From contig CALEOQ010000485.1 of the NCBI GenBank assembly GCA_937910255.1, forward strand, positions 1-17,868: 17,868 nucleotides of DNA, read 5' to 3'. The DNA is from an uncultured Caulobacteraceae bacterium (GTDB taxonomy: Bacteria > Pseudomonadota > Alphaproteobacteria > Caulobacterales > Caulobacteraceae). Made by a program: the position numbers and the translations under genes. Of the stretch, positions 6,914 through 13,882 are shown one piece after another. Each line of letters opens with the position of its first letter. The stretch's first letter is position 1. The notes below the pieces were generated by a model that made no database searches, was not told the DNA's origin, and saw only the letters and a program-made list of their open reading frames with translations.

Positions 6914-7372
6914 CTAGCAGCAGGCGGACGCTGGCTCCGCCTTGGACTCGGCGCCGCAGCAGGCGGCCGCAGCGGTCGTCATGGCCGGAACGTCGTCCTC
7001 GCCATAGGTCGTCGCTTCGCCGAACGTGTGGAAGGTCTCCCAGCGCAGCCCCGAAGGATCGCTGACCCAGGACTTGTCCGACCGGGCGTAGCAGCAGGTG
7101 GCGGCCTCCTGGTCGAAAGTCGTCTCGCCGGCCGCCTTCAGCCGTCCCGAGAGCTCGACCAATTCAGCCCCCTCGTCCACCTGAATGCCCAGATGATCGA
7201 CGCCTGTGCGCCCGCCGCGGGCGGAAATGGCGAAGTTCACCTTGGGATCGTCCAACTGCCACTTGGCGTAGTCGTCCTTCACCACCGTGGGCTGGGCGCC
7301 GAACAGGGTGGCGTAGAATTCGGTGGAGCGGTCCAGGTCCTCGACCGAGACGTGCACATGCAGACGCTTCAT
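6914..7372 (-). CDS. arsI: ArsI/CadI-family organoarsenical lyase-like protein (VOC fold)
   Basis: This 152-residue glyoxalase-fold (VOC) protein belongs to the ArsI/CadI group. Characterised ArsI enzymes are Fe(II)-dependent C-As lyases that cleave trivalent methyl- or aryl-arsenicals. The likely metal ligands are H5 (MKRLH), H60 (VDHLG) and E112 (RWETF). The vicinal pair C93-C94 in ATCCYARSDKSW is the arsenical-binding motif of the family. Two more Cys pairs end the protein (C138-C139 and C151-C152), the latter as the terminal residues; such Cys tails are common in the group. The ATG at 7372 overlaps the arsR stop by 4 bases, so the two form a translationally coupled pair. A cadmium-induced CadI role cannot be excluded, but the family name is secure. 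Confidence 0.88.
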   Translation of the reverse strand: MKRLHVHVSVEDLDRSTEFYATLFGAQPTVVKDDYAKWQLDDPKVNFAISARGGRTGVDHLGIQVDEGAELVELSGRLKAAGETTFDQEAATCCYARSDKSWVSDPSGLRWETFHTFGEATTYGEDDVPAMTTAAAACCGAESKAEPASACC

Positions 7373-7728
7373 GCGGGCATTCCTTCTTTCTGATCGCAGC
7401 AGGATTGGGCGGCGGCGGCCGCAACGGGATCGCAGACCTCGGGACGGCCCTGGCAGCAGTCCTGCATCAGGTAGAGGAGCAGGTCCCCCATGCCGTCATA
7501 GTCGGCGCTATAGATGATCGAGCGCCCCTCCCGACGTGACCGGGCCAGGCCGGCATGGGTGAGGATGGTGAGCTGGGCCGAGAGCGTATTGGGAGCGACG
7601 CCGGCCGCCCGGGCCAGATCGCCGGCTGACAGGCCCGCGTCGCCGGCCTGGACCAGCAGACGGAAGACCTCCAGCCGACCTTGCTGGGCCAGGGCGGACA
7701 AACGCTTGAGAGCGACATCAATTTCCAT
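7369..7728 (-). CDS. arsR: ArsR/SmtB-family metalloid-responsive repressor
   Basis: This is a winged-helix repressor of 119 residues. The HTH region is AGDLARAAGVAPNTLSAQLT (about 35-54) and the wing is RSRREGRSIIYSAD. The probable As(III) or organoarsenical site is the C-terminal cluster C91-C92 and C99 in QDCCQGRPEVC, with another pair at C110-C111; there is no CVC motif in the recognition helix region. This resembles the ArsR type that senses through C-terminal cysteines. The start MEIDVALKRL at 7728 is chosen because the only upstream alternative is a TTG at 7764 that lies in the promoter -35 element. No Shine-Dalgarno site precedes 7728, and the -10-like box ends only 9 bases away, so the mRNA may be leaderless. 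It overlaps arsI and presumably represses both. Confidence 0.93.
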   Translation of the reverse strand: MEIDVALKRLSALAQQGRLEVFRLLVQAGDAGLSAGDLARAAGVAPNTLSAQLTILTHAGLARSRREGRSIIYSADYDGMGDLLLYLMQDCCQGRPEVCDPVAAAAAQSCCDQKEGMPA

Positions 7729-7764
7729 ATTTCTATAATTATGGAAATTATGAATTGACGTCAA
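7720..7764 (-). promoter_or_regulatory. arsR-arsI promoter/operator
   Basis: This AT-rich island in GC-rich surroundings contains a perfect 9-bp inverted repeat, AATTTCCAT (7720-7728) and ATGGAAATT (7741-7749), with a 12-base spacer. The left arm includes the arsR start codon. On the minus strand TTGACG (7764-7759) is a good -35, itself within the palindrome TTGACGTCAA (7755-7764). CATAAT (7743-7738) is a -10-like box with a short 15-base spacing. ArsR-family repressors bind such AT-rich repeats over their own promoter, so autoregulation is inferred. Confidence 0.7.
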
Positions 7765-7767
7765 GAG

Positions 7768-8103
7768 TTAGGTGACGGGGGATCGCGGCCCAAAGAGAAT
7801 GACGCCGGCCCCGACCAGGCAGATGCAGACGCCGATAAGGTCCCAGCGGTCGGGCCGAACGCCCTCCACCGCCCACAGCCAGGCGAGCGCCGAGGCGATA
7901 TAGATTCCGCCGTAGGCGGCGTAGGTGCGCCCGGCGTGCTCCGCATCGACGAGGGTCAATAGCCAGGCGAACAGGGCGAGAGCGGCCATGCCGGGGATGA
8001 GCCAGAGGATGCTCTGGCCCTGACGCAGCCAGACCCAGAAGGCGAAGCAGCCGGCGATCTCGGCGACCGCCGCGCCCACATAGGTCAACAGCCAGAACTT
8101 CAT
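7768..8103 (-). CDS. YnfA-family (UPF0060) small membrane protein
   Basis: This 111-residue protein has four hydrophobic helices (about residues 4-25, 32-51, 62-80 and 87-105). YVGAAVAEIAGCFAFWVWLR, AGRTYAAYGGIYIASALAWLW and GVRPDRWDLIGVCICLVGAGVILF match the YnfA/UPF0060 family. YnfA proteins resemble small multidrug resistance (SMR) transporters and act as dimers in the inner membrane; a drug-efflux role has been reported for some members. The substrate here is unknown. The ATG at 8103 has GGAGG at about 8108-8112 upstream. It starts 29 bases after the argS stop and may share its transcript. Its stop is only 4 bases from the arsR -35 region. Confidence 0.88.
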   Translation of the reverse strand: MKFWLLTYVGAAVAEIAGCFAFWVWLRQGQSILWLIPGMAALALFAWLLTLVDAEHAGRTYAAYGGIYIASALAWLWAVEGVRPDRWDLIGVCICLVGAGVILFGPRSPVT

Positions 8104-8132
8104 GCGCCCTCCGCCCCTGGTGGGCTTTGAGC

Positions 8133-9932
8133 CTACATGCGTTCGGGGGCCTCGATACCCAGGAGATCGAGGGCCAACTCAAGCTGCTGCAGGGTGACCT
8201 TGGCCAGGGACAGGCGCGAGGCCTTGACCGGCGGCTCGGCGATCAGGATCGGACAGGCCGCATAGAAGCGCGAGAAGGCCTGGGCCAGCTTGTAGGCGTG
8301 GTCGGCGATGAAGTTGGGCGCCTTGCGCTCATAGGCCTCGGCCAGGGCCTGGTCGAAGGCGTCGAGCAGCAGGACCAGCTCGCGCTCGGCCGGCTCGGCG
8401 ACGACGATCTCGCCGCCCTCCACCCCTTCATCGGCCGCCCTGCGGAGCACCGATTTCACCCGCACCGCCTGGTAGAGCAGATAGGGGCCGGTCTTGCCCT
8501 CGAAGCTGGTGAAGCGGTCGAGGTCGAACACATAGGAGGTGCCGCGGAAGTTCTGCAGGTCGGCGAACTTCAGGGCCGCGACGGCGACTTTGTGGGCGGT
8601 GTCTTCGAAGGCCTCGGGGTCGAGGCCGGCGCCGAGATCGGCCTCCTTCAGACGCTCGCGGGCCTTGTCGCGGGTCATCTCGATCAGGTCGTGCAGCTTG
8701 AGCACCCCGCCTTCGCGGGTCTTGAACGGCTTGCCGTCCGTGCCGTTCATCGTGCCGAAGCCGATATGCTCAAGGCTGCCGTCCTGCGCATAGCCGGCGA
8801 GATAGGCCGCCCGGAAGACGATCTCGAAATGGTCGGCCTGCCGCTGATCGACCACATAGAGCACGTGGTCGGGGGCGAAGCTCTGCTTGCGGTCCAGGAT
8901 GGTGGCCAGGTCGGTGGTGCCGTACATGGCCGAGCCCTCGGACGACACCACCAGCAGGGGCGGCAGCTCGCGCTTGTCGCCCTGGCGGTTCACCCGGATG
9001 ATCCGCGCGCCCTGGTCCTCGACCAGCAGCCCCTTGGCCTCCAGGTCCTTGACCATGTCCGGGATCAGGGGATCGGCGTCGCTCTCGCCCTTCCAGAGGT
9101 CGAAATCCACGCCGATGGCGTGGAAGTCCCGCGCCAGGGCCACCTGGGTGACCCGGGCGAAGTGTCGCCACAGGAGGTGGTAGCCCCGGTTGTGCGCCTG
9201 CAGTTCGGCGGTCAGCTTGCGAGCCCGGTCGCGATAGTCGGGATCTTCCTTCCCCTTGGCCGCGGCCATCGGATAGAGGCGATCGAGATCGGCCAGGCTG
9301 ACCCGCTCGTCCAGGGCGGCGAAGGCCTGGGCCTCGTCCTCGGCCGTCAGCGGCGCGGTGCGGGCGTTGACCTGCTCGACCAGCCTGGCGACGAAGGGAT
9401 CCTCGTCGCAGACCGCCCCGATCAGCAGGCCCATCTGATAGCCCCAGTCGCCGAAGTGGGCGTCGCCGACCACCTCGTCGCCGCGGAACCGATAGAGGCG
9501 CTTGATCGCCTCGCCGATGATGGACGAGCGCAGATGGCCCACATGCATGGGCTTGGCGACATTGGGGCCGCCATAGTCCACCAGGACCCGCCGCGGCGTC
9601 TCGACCACGGCCGCGCCCAGGCGGGGATCGTCCACCAGCTCATTGGCCCGGGCCGCCAGGGCGTCGGCGCCCACTCGCATATTGATGAAGCCCAGGCCGG
9701 CGATCTCCACCGAGGCCAGCCGCGGATCCTTGGCCAGCTCGGCCACCACGCCGGCGGCGATCTCGCGGGGGTCGCGGCGCGCCTGCTTGGCCGCCGCCAG
9801 GGCGCCATTGCATTGGAAGTCGGCCAGGTCGGGCCGGTCGGACGGCGTCACACGGCCAAGCTCGGCCGGCAGACCCGCAGCGGCGAAGGCGGCCGAAACC
9901 GCCTCCCCCAAGCCCCTTTTGAGGTCGGTCAT
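8133..9932 (-). CDS. argS: Arginyl-tRNA synthetase
   Basis: This class I aminoacyl-tRNA synthetase, 599 residues, charges tRNA-Arg with arginine using ATP in the cytoplasm. The N-terminal additional domain (about 1-110, with DFQCNGALAAAKQ and GLGFINMRV) precedes VDYGGPNVAKPMHVGHLRSS. In that stretch HVGH (130-133) is the class I HIGH motif. The catalytic domain continues with VGDAHFGDWGYQMGLLI, VSSEGSAMYGTTDLATI, YVVDQRQADHFE and GTMNGTDGKPFKTREGGV. The last of these is the site where ArgRS has a degenerate KMSKS loop. The C-terminal DALR-type anticodon-binding domain ends in LELALDLLGIEAPERM. The start ATG at 9932 overlaps the stop of the upstream secreted-protein gene (ATGA, 9929-9932). Confidence 0.98.
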   Translation of the reverse strand: MTDLKRGLGEAVSAAFAAAGLPAELGRVTPSDRPDLADFQCNGALAAAKQARRDPREIAAGVVAELAKDPRLASVEIAGLGFINMRVGADALAARANELVDDPRLGAAVVETPRRVLVDYGGPNVAKPMHVGHLRSSIIGEAIKRLYRFRGDEVVGDAHFGDWGYQMGLLIGAVCDEDPFVARLVEQVNARTAPLTAEDEAQAFAALDERVSLADLDRLYPMAAAKGKEDPDYRDRARKLTAELQAHNRGYHLLWRHFARVTQVALARDFHAIGVDFDLWKGESDADPLIPDMVKDLEAKGLLVEDQGARIIRVNRQGDKRELPPLLVVSSEGSAMYGTTDLATILDRKQSFAPDHVLYVVDQRQADHFEIVFRAAYLAGYAQDGSLEHIGFGTMNGTDGKPFKTREGGVLKLHDLIEMTRDKARERLKEADLGAGLDPEAFEDTAHKVAVAALKFADLQNFRGTSYVFDLDRFTSFEGKTGPYLLYQAVRVKSVLRRAADEGVEGGEIVVAEPAERELVLLLDAFDQALAEAYERKAPNFIADHAYKLAQAFSRFYAACPILIAEPPVKASRLSLAKVTLQQLELALDLLGIEAPERM

Positions 9933-10612
9933 TGGTTGGCTTGCGCGGTCCCGGCGGCCACGTCGGTCCCGACGTCGATACGGAAGCGCTTCCCGGCCCG
10001 ATTGAACTCGGCCATCTCCGGCGTCACGTCAAAGCCCACCAGGACCTCGAAATTCGCCCCGCTGGTGGTCAGCTGAGCCCGCGGAATGACGATTCCCTCC
10101 AGCATCTGGCGCACATAGGTGCGATCCTCGCCGGGGCTGAAGGTGACGGGCAGGTCGAAGTATTCCTTGGCGATCACCGCGTCGTTGCGCTTGGTCACCG
10201 CGACCCAATAGCGATAGGTCTTCTGCGAACCCTCGGCGGTGGGGCCGCGGCCAAGCTCGAACAGGAGCTCCATCACCACTTGGATCGGCTCCTCGTCCTC
10301 ATAGGAACAGCCGGCCGAAATCCCCTGGATCTCACCGGAATAGCCGACGGCGGCCGAGGCCTCCCGGCCGCCTTCGAACTCCACATAGCGCCCGGCGTCG
10401 TAGAGCACCTTCACATAGGGGCAGGGGCCGGCGTTGCGCAGTTGCGGCAGCGGCGCCTGGCGGTCGCCCCACTCGGTCTGGCGCTGGCGACGGTCGCTGG
10501 CCTGCTCGGAGCGGGCCTCCGGATTTTGGCTGCGCCCTTGGGCCAGGCTGTCGGCCGGAACGGACGCGGCGGCGAGCGCCAGGGTAAGAGCGGCAAGCAG
10601 ATAACGGCGCAT
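9929..10612 (-). CDS. Secreted/periplasmic protein of unknown function upstream of argS
   Basis: This is a 227-residue protein with a clear N-terminal signal peptide (MRRYLLAALTLALAAASVPA, likely cleaved near SLA-QG at about residue 25). After a polar linker it has PCPYVKVLYDAGRYVEFEGG, SGEIQGISAGCSYEDEEPIQ and a beta-rich C-terminal region ending GVDVAAGTAQANQ-like. Two cysteines (in GPCPYV and SAGCSYE) could form a disulfide after export. I recognise no catalytic motif; similar short exported proteins occur in Caulobacterales. The ATG at 10612 is chosen because the signal peptide starts there. The frame is open upstream to 10846, but that part runs antisense to ispH. It overlaps argS by 4 bases, which is odd for an exported protein and implies shared transcription. 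Confidence 0.8.
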   Translation of the reverse strand: MRRYLLAALTLALAAASVPADSLAQGRSQNPEARSEQASDRRQRQTEWGDRQAPLPQLRNAGPCPYVKVLYDAGRYVEFEGGREASAAVGYSGEIQGISAGCSYEDEEPIQVVMELLFELGRGPTAEGSQKTYRYWVAVTKRNDAVIAKEYFDLPVTFSPGEDRTYVRQMLEGIVIPRAQLTTSGANFEVLVGFDVTPEMAEFNRAGKRFRIDVGTDVAAGTAQANQ

Positions 10613-10631
10613 CAGACGTCCAGAATTCTCG

Positions 10632-10648
10632 GCGCGGGGGCCCCGCGC
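10632..10648. repeat. GC-only palindromic element, copy 2, in the divergent ispH promoter region
   Basis: Eight-base arms GCGCGGGG and CCCCGCGC flank one central G. The first 15 bases are the exact reverse complement of 2003-2017. It lies 20 bases upstream of the secreted-protein start and 83 bases upstream of ispH. The 118-base divergent region around it shows no promoter I can call with confidence. Confidence 0.4.
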
Positions 10649-10730
10649 ATGCAAGGCCTGTACTAATGGTTCTCGATTGAGGCCGCAACGCGGCTGGCGG
10701 CGCGGGCTGCAAACCCCTAACTTCCAGACC

Positions 10731-11705
10731 ATGAGCCCTGCCCCCGAGCCCGTAGCTGTGCGCAAGCCGCTGACCGTTCTTCTGGCCGCCCCCCGGGGCT
10801 TCTGCGCCGGCGTCGACAGGGCGATCCAGATCGTCGAGCGGGCCATCGAGAAATATGGCGCGCCCGTCTATGTGCGCCACGAGATCGTCCACAACCGCCA
10901 CGTGGTCGATCGGCTGCGGAGCCTGGGCGCCATCTTCGTCGAAGAACTGGACGAGTGCCCGAACGACCGGCCGGTGGTGTTTTCCGCCCACGGGGTGCCC
11001 AAGTCGGTCCCGGCCGAGGCCGGCCGCCGCCAGATGCTCTTTCTCGACGCCACCTGCCCGCTGGTCTCCAAGGTCCATGTGGAGGCCCAGCGCCACTATG
11101 AGGCGGGCAAGGAGATCGTGCTGATCGGCCATGCCGGCCACCCGGAGGTGATTGGCACCATGGGCCAGCTGCCCGACGGCGTCGTCACCCTGATCGAGAC
11201 GGTGGAGGACGCCCAGGCCTTCACGCCCAAGGACCCGGCCAATCTGGCCTTCGCCACCCAGACGACGCTGTCGGTGGACGACACGGCCGGCATCGTCGGC
11301 GCCCTGCGCGCCCGCTTCCCCCAGATGGCCGCCCCCCACAAGGAAGACATCTGTTACGCCACCACCAACCGCCAGGAGGCGGTCAAGTCGGTCTCGGCCC
11401 GGGCCGACGTGCTGCTGGTGATCGGCTCGGCCAATTCCTCCGACTCGGTGCGCCTGGCCGAGGTGGGCGCCCGGGCCGGCTGTCGGGCCCACCTGATCGA
11501 CGACGCCCGCGCGCTGGACTTCGCCTGGCTCGACGGCGCGCAGACCGTGGGGGTGACCGCCGGCGCCTCGGCGCCCGAGGATCTGGTGCAAGGCGTGATC
11601 GACAAGCTGGCCGAGCGCTTCGACCTGACCATCGAGATGGAAGAGGCCGCCCGCGAGGCGGTGACCTTCAAGCTGCCACGGGTGCTGAGCGAAGCCGAGG
11701 CGTGA
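10731..11705 (+). CDS. ispH: 4-hydroxy-3-methylbut-2-enyl diphosphate reductase
   Basis: IspH (LytB) is the last enzyme of the MEP isoprenoid pathway; it reduces HMBPP to IPP and DMAPP with a [4Fe-4S] cluster. The protein has 324 residues. The three cluster cysteines are C25 (PRGFCAGVDRA), C109 (DATCPLVSK) and C208 (EDICYATTNRQ). Substrate-site residues are visible in HEIVHN, SAHGV, GHAGHPEV and the serine/asparagine run GSANSSDSVRL; TAGASAPE follows. The start at 10731 (MSPAPEPVAVRKPLTVLLAAPRGF) is chosen because the family core begins soon after. The in-frame upstream ATG-free extension to 10677 has no resemblance, though the ribosome site is weak. In relatives ispH is followed by thrB and rnhA; here a toxin-antitoxin pair intervenes. 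Confidence 0.97.
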   Translation: MSPAPEPVAVRKPLTVLLAAPRGFCAGVDRAIQIVERAIEKYGAPVYVRHEIVHNRHVVDRLRSLGAIFVEELDECPNDRPVVFSAHGVPKSVPAEAGRRQMLFLDATCPLVSKVHVEAQRHYEAGKEIVLIGHAGHPEVIGTMGQLPDGVVTLIETVEDAQAFTPKDPANLAFATQTTLSVDDTAGIVGALRARFPQMAAPHKEDICYATTNRQEAVKSVSARADVLLVIGSANSSDSVRLAEVGARAGCRAHLIDDARALDFAWLDGAQTVGVTAGASAPEDLVQGVIDKLAERFDLTIEMEEAAREAVTFKLPRVLSEAEA

Positions 11706-11747
11706 TGCTGAAGATCCATCACCAGAGTGGGCCCACGGGCCAGGGCG

Positions 11748-12134
11748 TCAGCCGAACACCACGACCCGCCTGAGCCAGGCCACAAGGGTGTCGATGTCGG
11801 CGGCGCCGCTGGCCAGGGCGAACATCATCGCCGTAGCGTCATCGTCGTCCGCCACGAGGACAAGCCCGTTATCCTCTAGGAACTGGCCCATCGCCACAAA
11901 GGCGACCCGCTTGTTGCCATCGACGAACGGATGATTGCCAGAGATCGCCACCGCATAGGTTGCGGCCAGCTCAATCGGGTCCTGGCAGGCGTCGTAGTGA
12001 AATCGGTTTACGGGTCGGTTGAGGGCCGAGGCAAGCAGGCCCTCGTCGCGTACGCCGCGCACGCCGCCAGATGCGTCTACGATATCGTCGTAAAGGGCCA
12101 GGATCAGTTCCCGATCCAGCCAGAAAGGCTCCAT
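11748..12134 (-). CDS. doc: Doc-family toxin (death-on-curing, Fic fold)
   Basis: This 128-residue Fic/Doc-fold protein has the active-site motif HPFVDGNKR (H68 to R76), which fits the Doc consensus HxFx(D/N)(A/G)NKR. It ends in K-R rather than the GNGR of AMPylating Fic proteins. Doc toxins of this type phosphorylate EF-Tu and stop translation, so a kinase-type activity is inferred. Other family features are a start with a short helix (LDRELILALYDDI), GVRDEGLLASALNRPVN and DPIELAATYAVAI. The ATG at 12134 lies 9 bases after the stop of the antitoxin gene, the normal antitoxin-first order. GC content looks visibly lower than in neighbours. It faces ispH tail to tail with 42 bases between stops. 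Confidence 0.92.
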   Translation of the reverse strand: MEPFWLDRELILALYDDIVDASGGVRGVRDEGLLASALNRPVNRFHYDACQDPIELAATYAVAISGNHPFVDGNKRVAFVAMGQFLEDNGLVLVADDDDATAMMFALASGAADIDTLVAWLRRVVVFG

Positions 12135-12143
12135 CCCGGCGAT

Positions 12144-12371
12144 CTATTTGGCGAGGGCGTCGATTGTCTTCTTGTAGCGTGTAATGAACACGCGGCCTCG
12201 GGCGCGGCGAGCTTCGAAGGACATGTCACGGCCAGCCAGGGTCACTTCGCCGGCCTCACTGGACTCGGCGTAAAGCGTGTCGCCTTCCGTCACGCCGAGG
12301 GCGAGGCGGAGTTCCTCGGTAAGGACCACGGCGACGTCCTCGCCGACCTTCGTCACCTTGAGCGCGACCAT
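12144..12371 (-). CDS. AbrB/MazE-type antitoxin
   Basis: This 75-residue protein begins MVALKVTKVGEDVAVVLTEE and continues LRLALGVTEGDTLYAE. That is the swapped-hairpin AbrB/SpoVT/MazE DNA-binding fold, in which the N-terminal half dimerises and binds the operator. The C-terminal half (AGRDMSFEARRARGRVFITR) is basic and probably folds on the toxin. The start at 12371 is chosen because AGGAGG (12378-12383) lies 6 bases upstream, a strong site. The frame is open to 12401, without such a site. It is the first gene of a two-gene operon with doc and would neutralise Doc and repress the operon. The classical partner of Doc is Phd; the AbrB-type partner is the alternative arrangement. Confidence 0.88.
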   Translation of the reverse strand: MVALKVTKVGEDVAVVLTEELRLALGVTEGDTLYAESSEAGEVTLAGRDMSFEARRARGRVFITRYKKTIDALAK

Positions 12372-12454
12372 ATTCGTCCTCCTGCCCACCGAAACTACCA
12401 CAGGCCCAACACCACGTCTTGACCGCGCCTGCGGCCTCCCCCATGCCCGCGGCC

Positions 12455-13420
12455 ATGGCCGTCTATACCGACATCTCCGATGAAGAGCTCGCGCAGCTGC
12501 TCGCCCGCTATGACCTGGGGCAGGCTCAGACCTTTAAGGGCATCGCCGAGGGCGTGGAGAACTCCAACTTCCTGCTGGAGACCGATCGCGGCCGGTTCAT
12601 CCTGACCATCTATGAGCGCCGGGTGGACCCTGACGACCTGCCCTTCTTCCTGGGCCTGATGCGCTGGCTGGCCGATCACGACTATCCGTGCGCCACCCCG
12701 ATGCCCGGCCGCGACGGCGAGCTGATCCAGAGGGTGCGCGGCAAGCCTGCCGCCATCGTCGGCTTCATGCCGGGCCTGTCGGTGCGCCGCCCCACCGCCG
12801 CCCACTGTCGGCAAGCCGGCGAGGGCTTGGCGCGGCTGCATCTGGCCGCCGAGGGCTTCCCCCTGCGCCGGGCCAATGACCTGGGCCAGGACGCCTGGGC
12901 GCCGCTGTTCGCCGGCCTGAAGGGCGCGGCCGAGGACCTGAAGCCGGGGCTGGCCGCCACCATCGCCGCCGACCTGGACCATCTGACCGCCCACTGGCCC
13001 GCGGACCTGCCCGCGGGCGTCATCCACGCCGACTATTTCCCCGACAACGTCTTCTTCCAGGGCGACCGGTTCGCCGCGACCATCGACTTCTATTTCGCCT
13101 GCGTCGATGCGCTGGCCTACGACATCGCCGTGGCCCTGAACGCCTGGTGCTTCGAGGCCGACGGCAGCTTCAACATCACCAGCGCCCGGGCCCTGGTGGC
13201 CGGCTATGAGACCCACCGACCTTTGAGCGACGCCGAGCGCAGCGCCCTGCCGATCCTGGCCCACGGGGCGGCCATGCGCTTCTTCCTGACGCGGCTGAAC
13301 GACTGGGGCGCGACGCCGGCCGGCGCCCTGGTGCGGCCCAAGGACCCCCTGGAATATGAGCGCAAGCTGGCCGTCCACCGCAGCGCCGCCGACCTTGTCC
13401 TGTTCGGGGACCAGCCGTGA
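12455..13420 (+). CDS. thrB: Homoserine kinase type II
   Basis: This enzyme phosphorylates homoserine with ATP in threonine synthesis. It is the protein-kinase/aminoglycoside-phosphotransferase-like ThrB form (HSK2), 321 residues. MAVYTDISDEELAQLLARYD is the typical start, and KGIAEGVENSNFLLET forms the nucleotide loop. The catalytic loop is VIHADYFPDNVFF (H191, D193, N198), and D211 in TIDFYFACVD is the metal-binding Asp; AYDIAVALNAW follows. The start at 12455 is chosen by this N-terminus over a TTG at 12419. The ribosome site is weak. It overlaps rnhA by 4 bases (GTGA, 13417-13420). The AbrB-Doc pair now separates it from ispH, so its promoter must lie in the 83 bases shared divergently with the antitoxin, or be read through from ispH. 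Confidence 0.96.
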   Translation: MAVYTDISDEELAQLLARYDLGQAQTFKGIAEGVENSNFLLETDRGRFILTIYERRVDPDDLPFFLGLMRWLADHDYPCATPMPGRDGELIQRVRGKPAAIVGFMPGLSVRRPTAAHCRQAGEGLARLHLAAEGFPLRRANDLGQDAWAPLFAGLKGAAEDLKPGLAATIAADLDHLTAHWPADLPAGVIHADYFPDNVFFQGDRFAATIDFYFACVDALAYDIAVALNAWCFEADGSFNITSARALVAGYETHRPLSDAERSALPILAHGAAMRFFLTRLNDWGATPAGALVRPKDPLEYERKLAVHRSAADLVLFGDQP

Positions 13421-13863
13421 CGCCGCAGGTCACGGTGTTCACCGACGGCGCCTGCAGCGGAAATCCCGGCCCCGGCGGCTGGGGGGCCATCCTCATTTTC
13501 GGCGAGCGGGAGAAGGAGATCAGCGGCGGCGAGCCGGCGACCACCAACAACCGCATGGAGATGATGGCCGCCATCCAGGCCCTGGAGACCCTGAACCGTC
13601 CCTGCCGGGTCGAGCTGCACACCGATAGCCAGTATGTGATGAAGGGCATCACCGAATGGCTGCCCGGCTGGAAGGCCCGGGGCTGGAAGACCGCGGCCAA
13701 GGCGCCGGTCAAGAACGCCGACCTCTGGAAGCGGCTGGACGAGGCACGCCTGCGCCACCAGGTGGACTGGCGCTGGGTGCGGGGTCACTCCGGCCATGTG
13801 CTGAACGAACGGGCCGACGCCCTGGCCCGCAAGGGCCTCAAGGACGCCCAGGCCCTGGCTTGA
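13417..13863 (+). CDS. rnhA: Ribonuclease HI
   Basis: RNase HI cleaves the RNA strand of RNA-DNA hybrids, removing R-loops and primers. It has 148 residues, near the usual length. The four catalytic acidic residues are present at positions matching E. coli numbering: D10 (FTDGACSGNPG), E48 (NNRMEMMA), D70 (HTDSQYV) and D134 (NERADALA). The active-site histidine H124 is in VRGHSGH. The basic handle region WLPGWKARGWKTAAKAPVKN is intact. The start is GTG at 13417, overlapping the thrB stop, so the two are coupled. The stop is 19 bases from that of the convergent exchanger gene. Confidence 0.98.
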   Translation: MTPQVTVFTDGACSGNPGPGGWGAILIFGEREKEISGGEPATTNNRMEMMAAIQALETLNRPCRVELHTDSQYVMKGITEWLPGWKARGWKTAAKAPVKNADLWKRLDEARLRHQVDWRWVRGHSGHVLNERADALARKGLKDAQALA

Positions 13864-13882
13864 CCGCCGTCCAGCGCGCCGT

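Noticed and set aside
8127..10076. A 649-codon open frame on the plus strand
   Set aside because: It is antisense to argS, an unmistakable gene, and arises from GC-biased third positions; its protein is low-complexity Gly/Val/Asp/His-rich with no family resemblance.
10790..10806. GC-rich palindromic runs inside ispH similar to the 15-base element
   Set aside because: They do not match the 15-base core and lie in coding sequence with normal codons.
10332..11591. A 419-codon minus-strand open frame
   Set aside because: It is antisense to ispH; only its last part overlaps the secreted-protein region, out of frame.
12372..12454. Divergent promoter elements between the antitoxin and thrB
   Set aside because: Only weak -35-like words (TTGACC, TTGGGC) are visible with no matching -10, so none is annotated.
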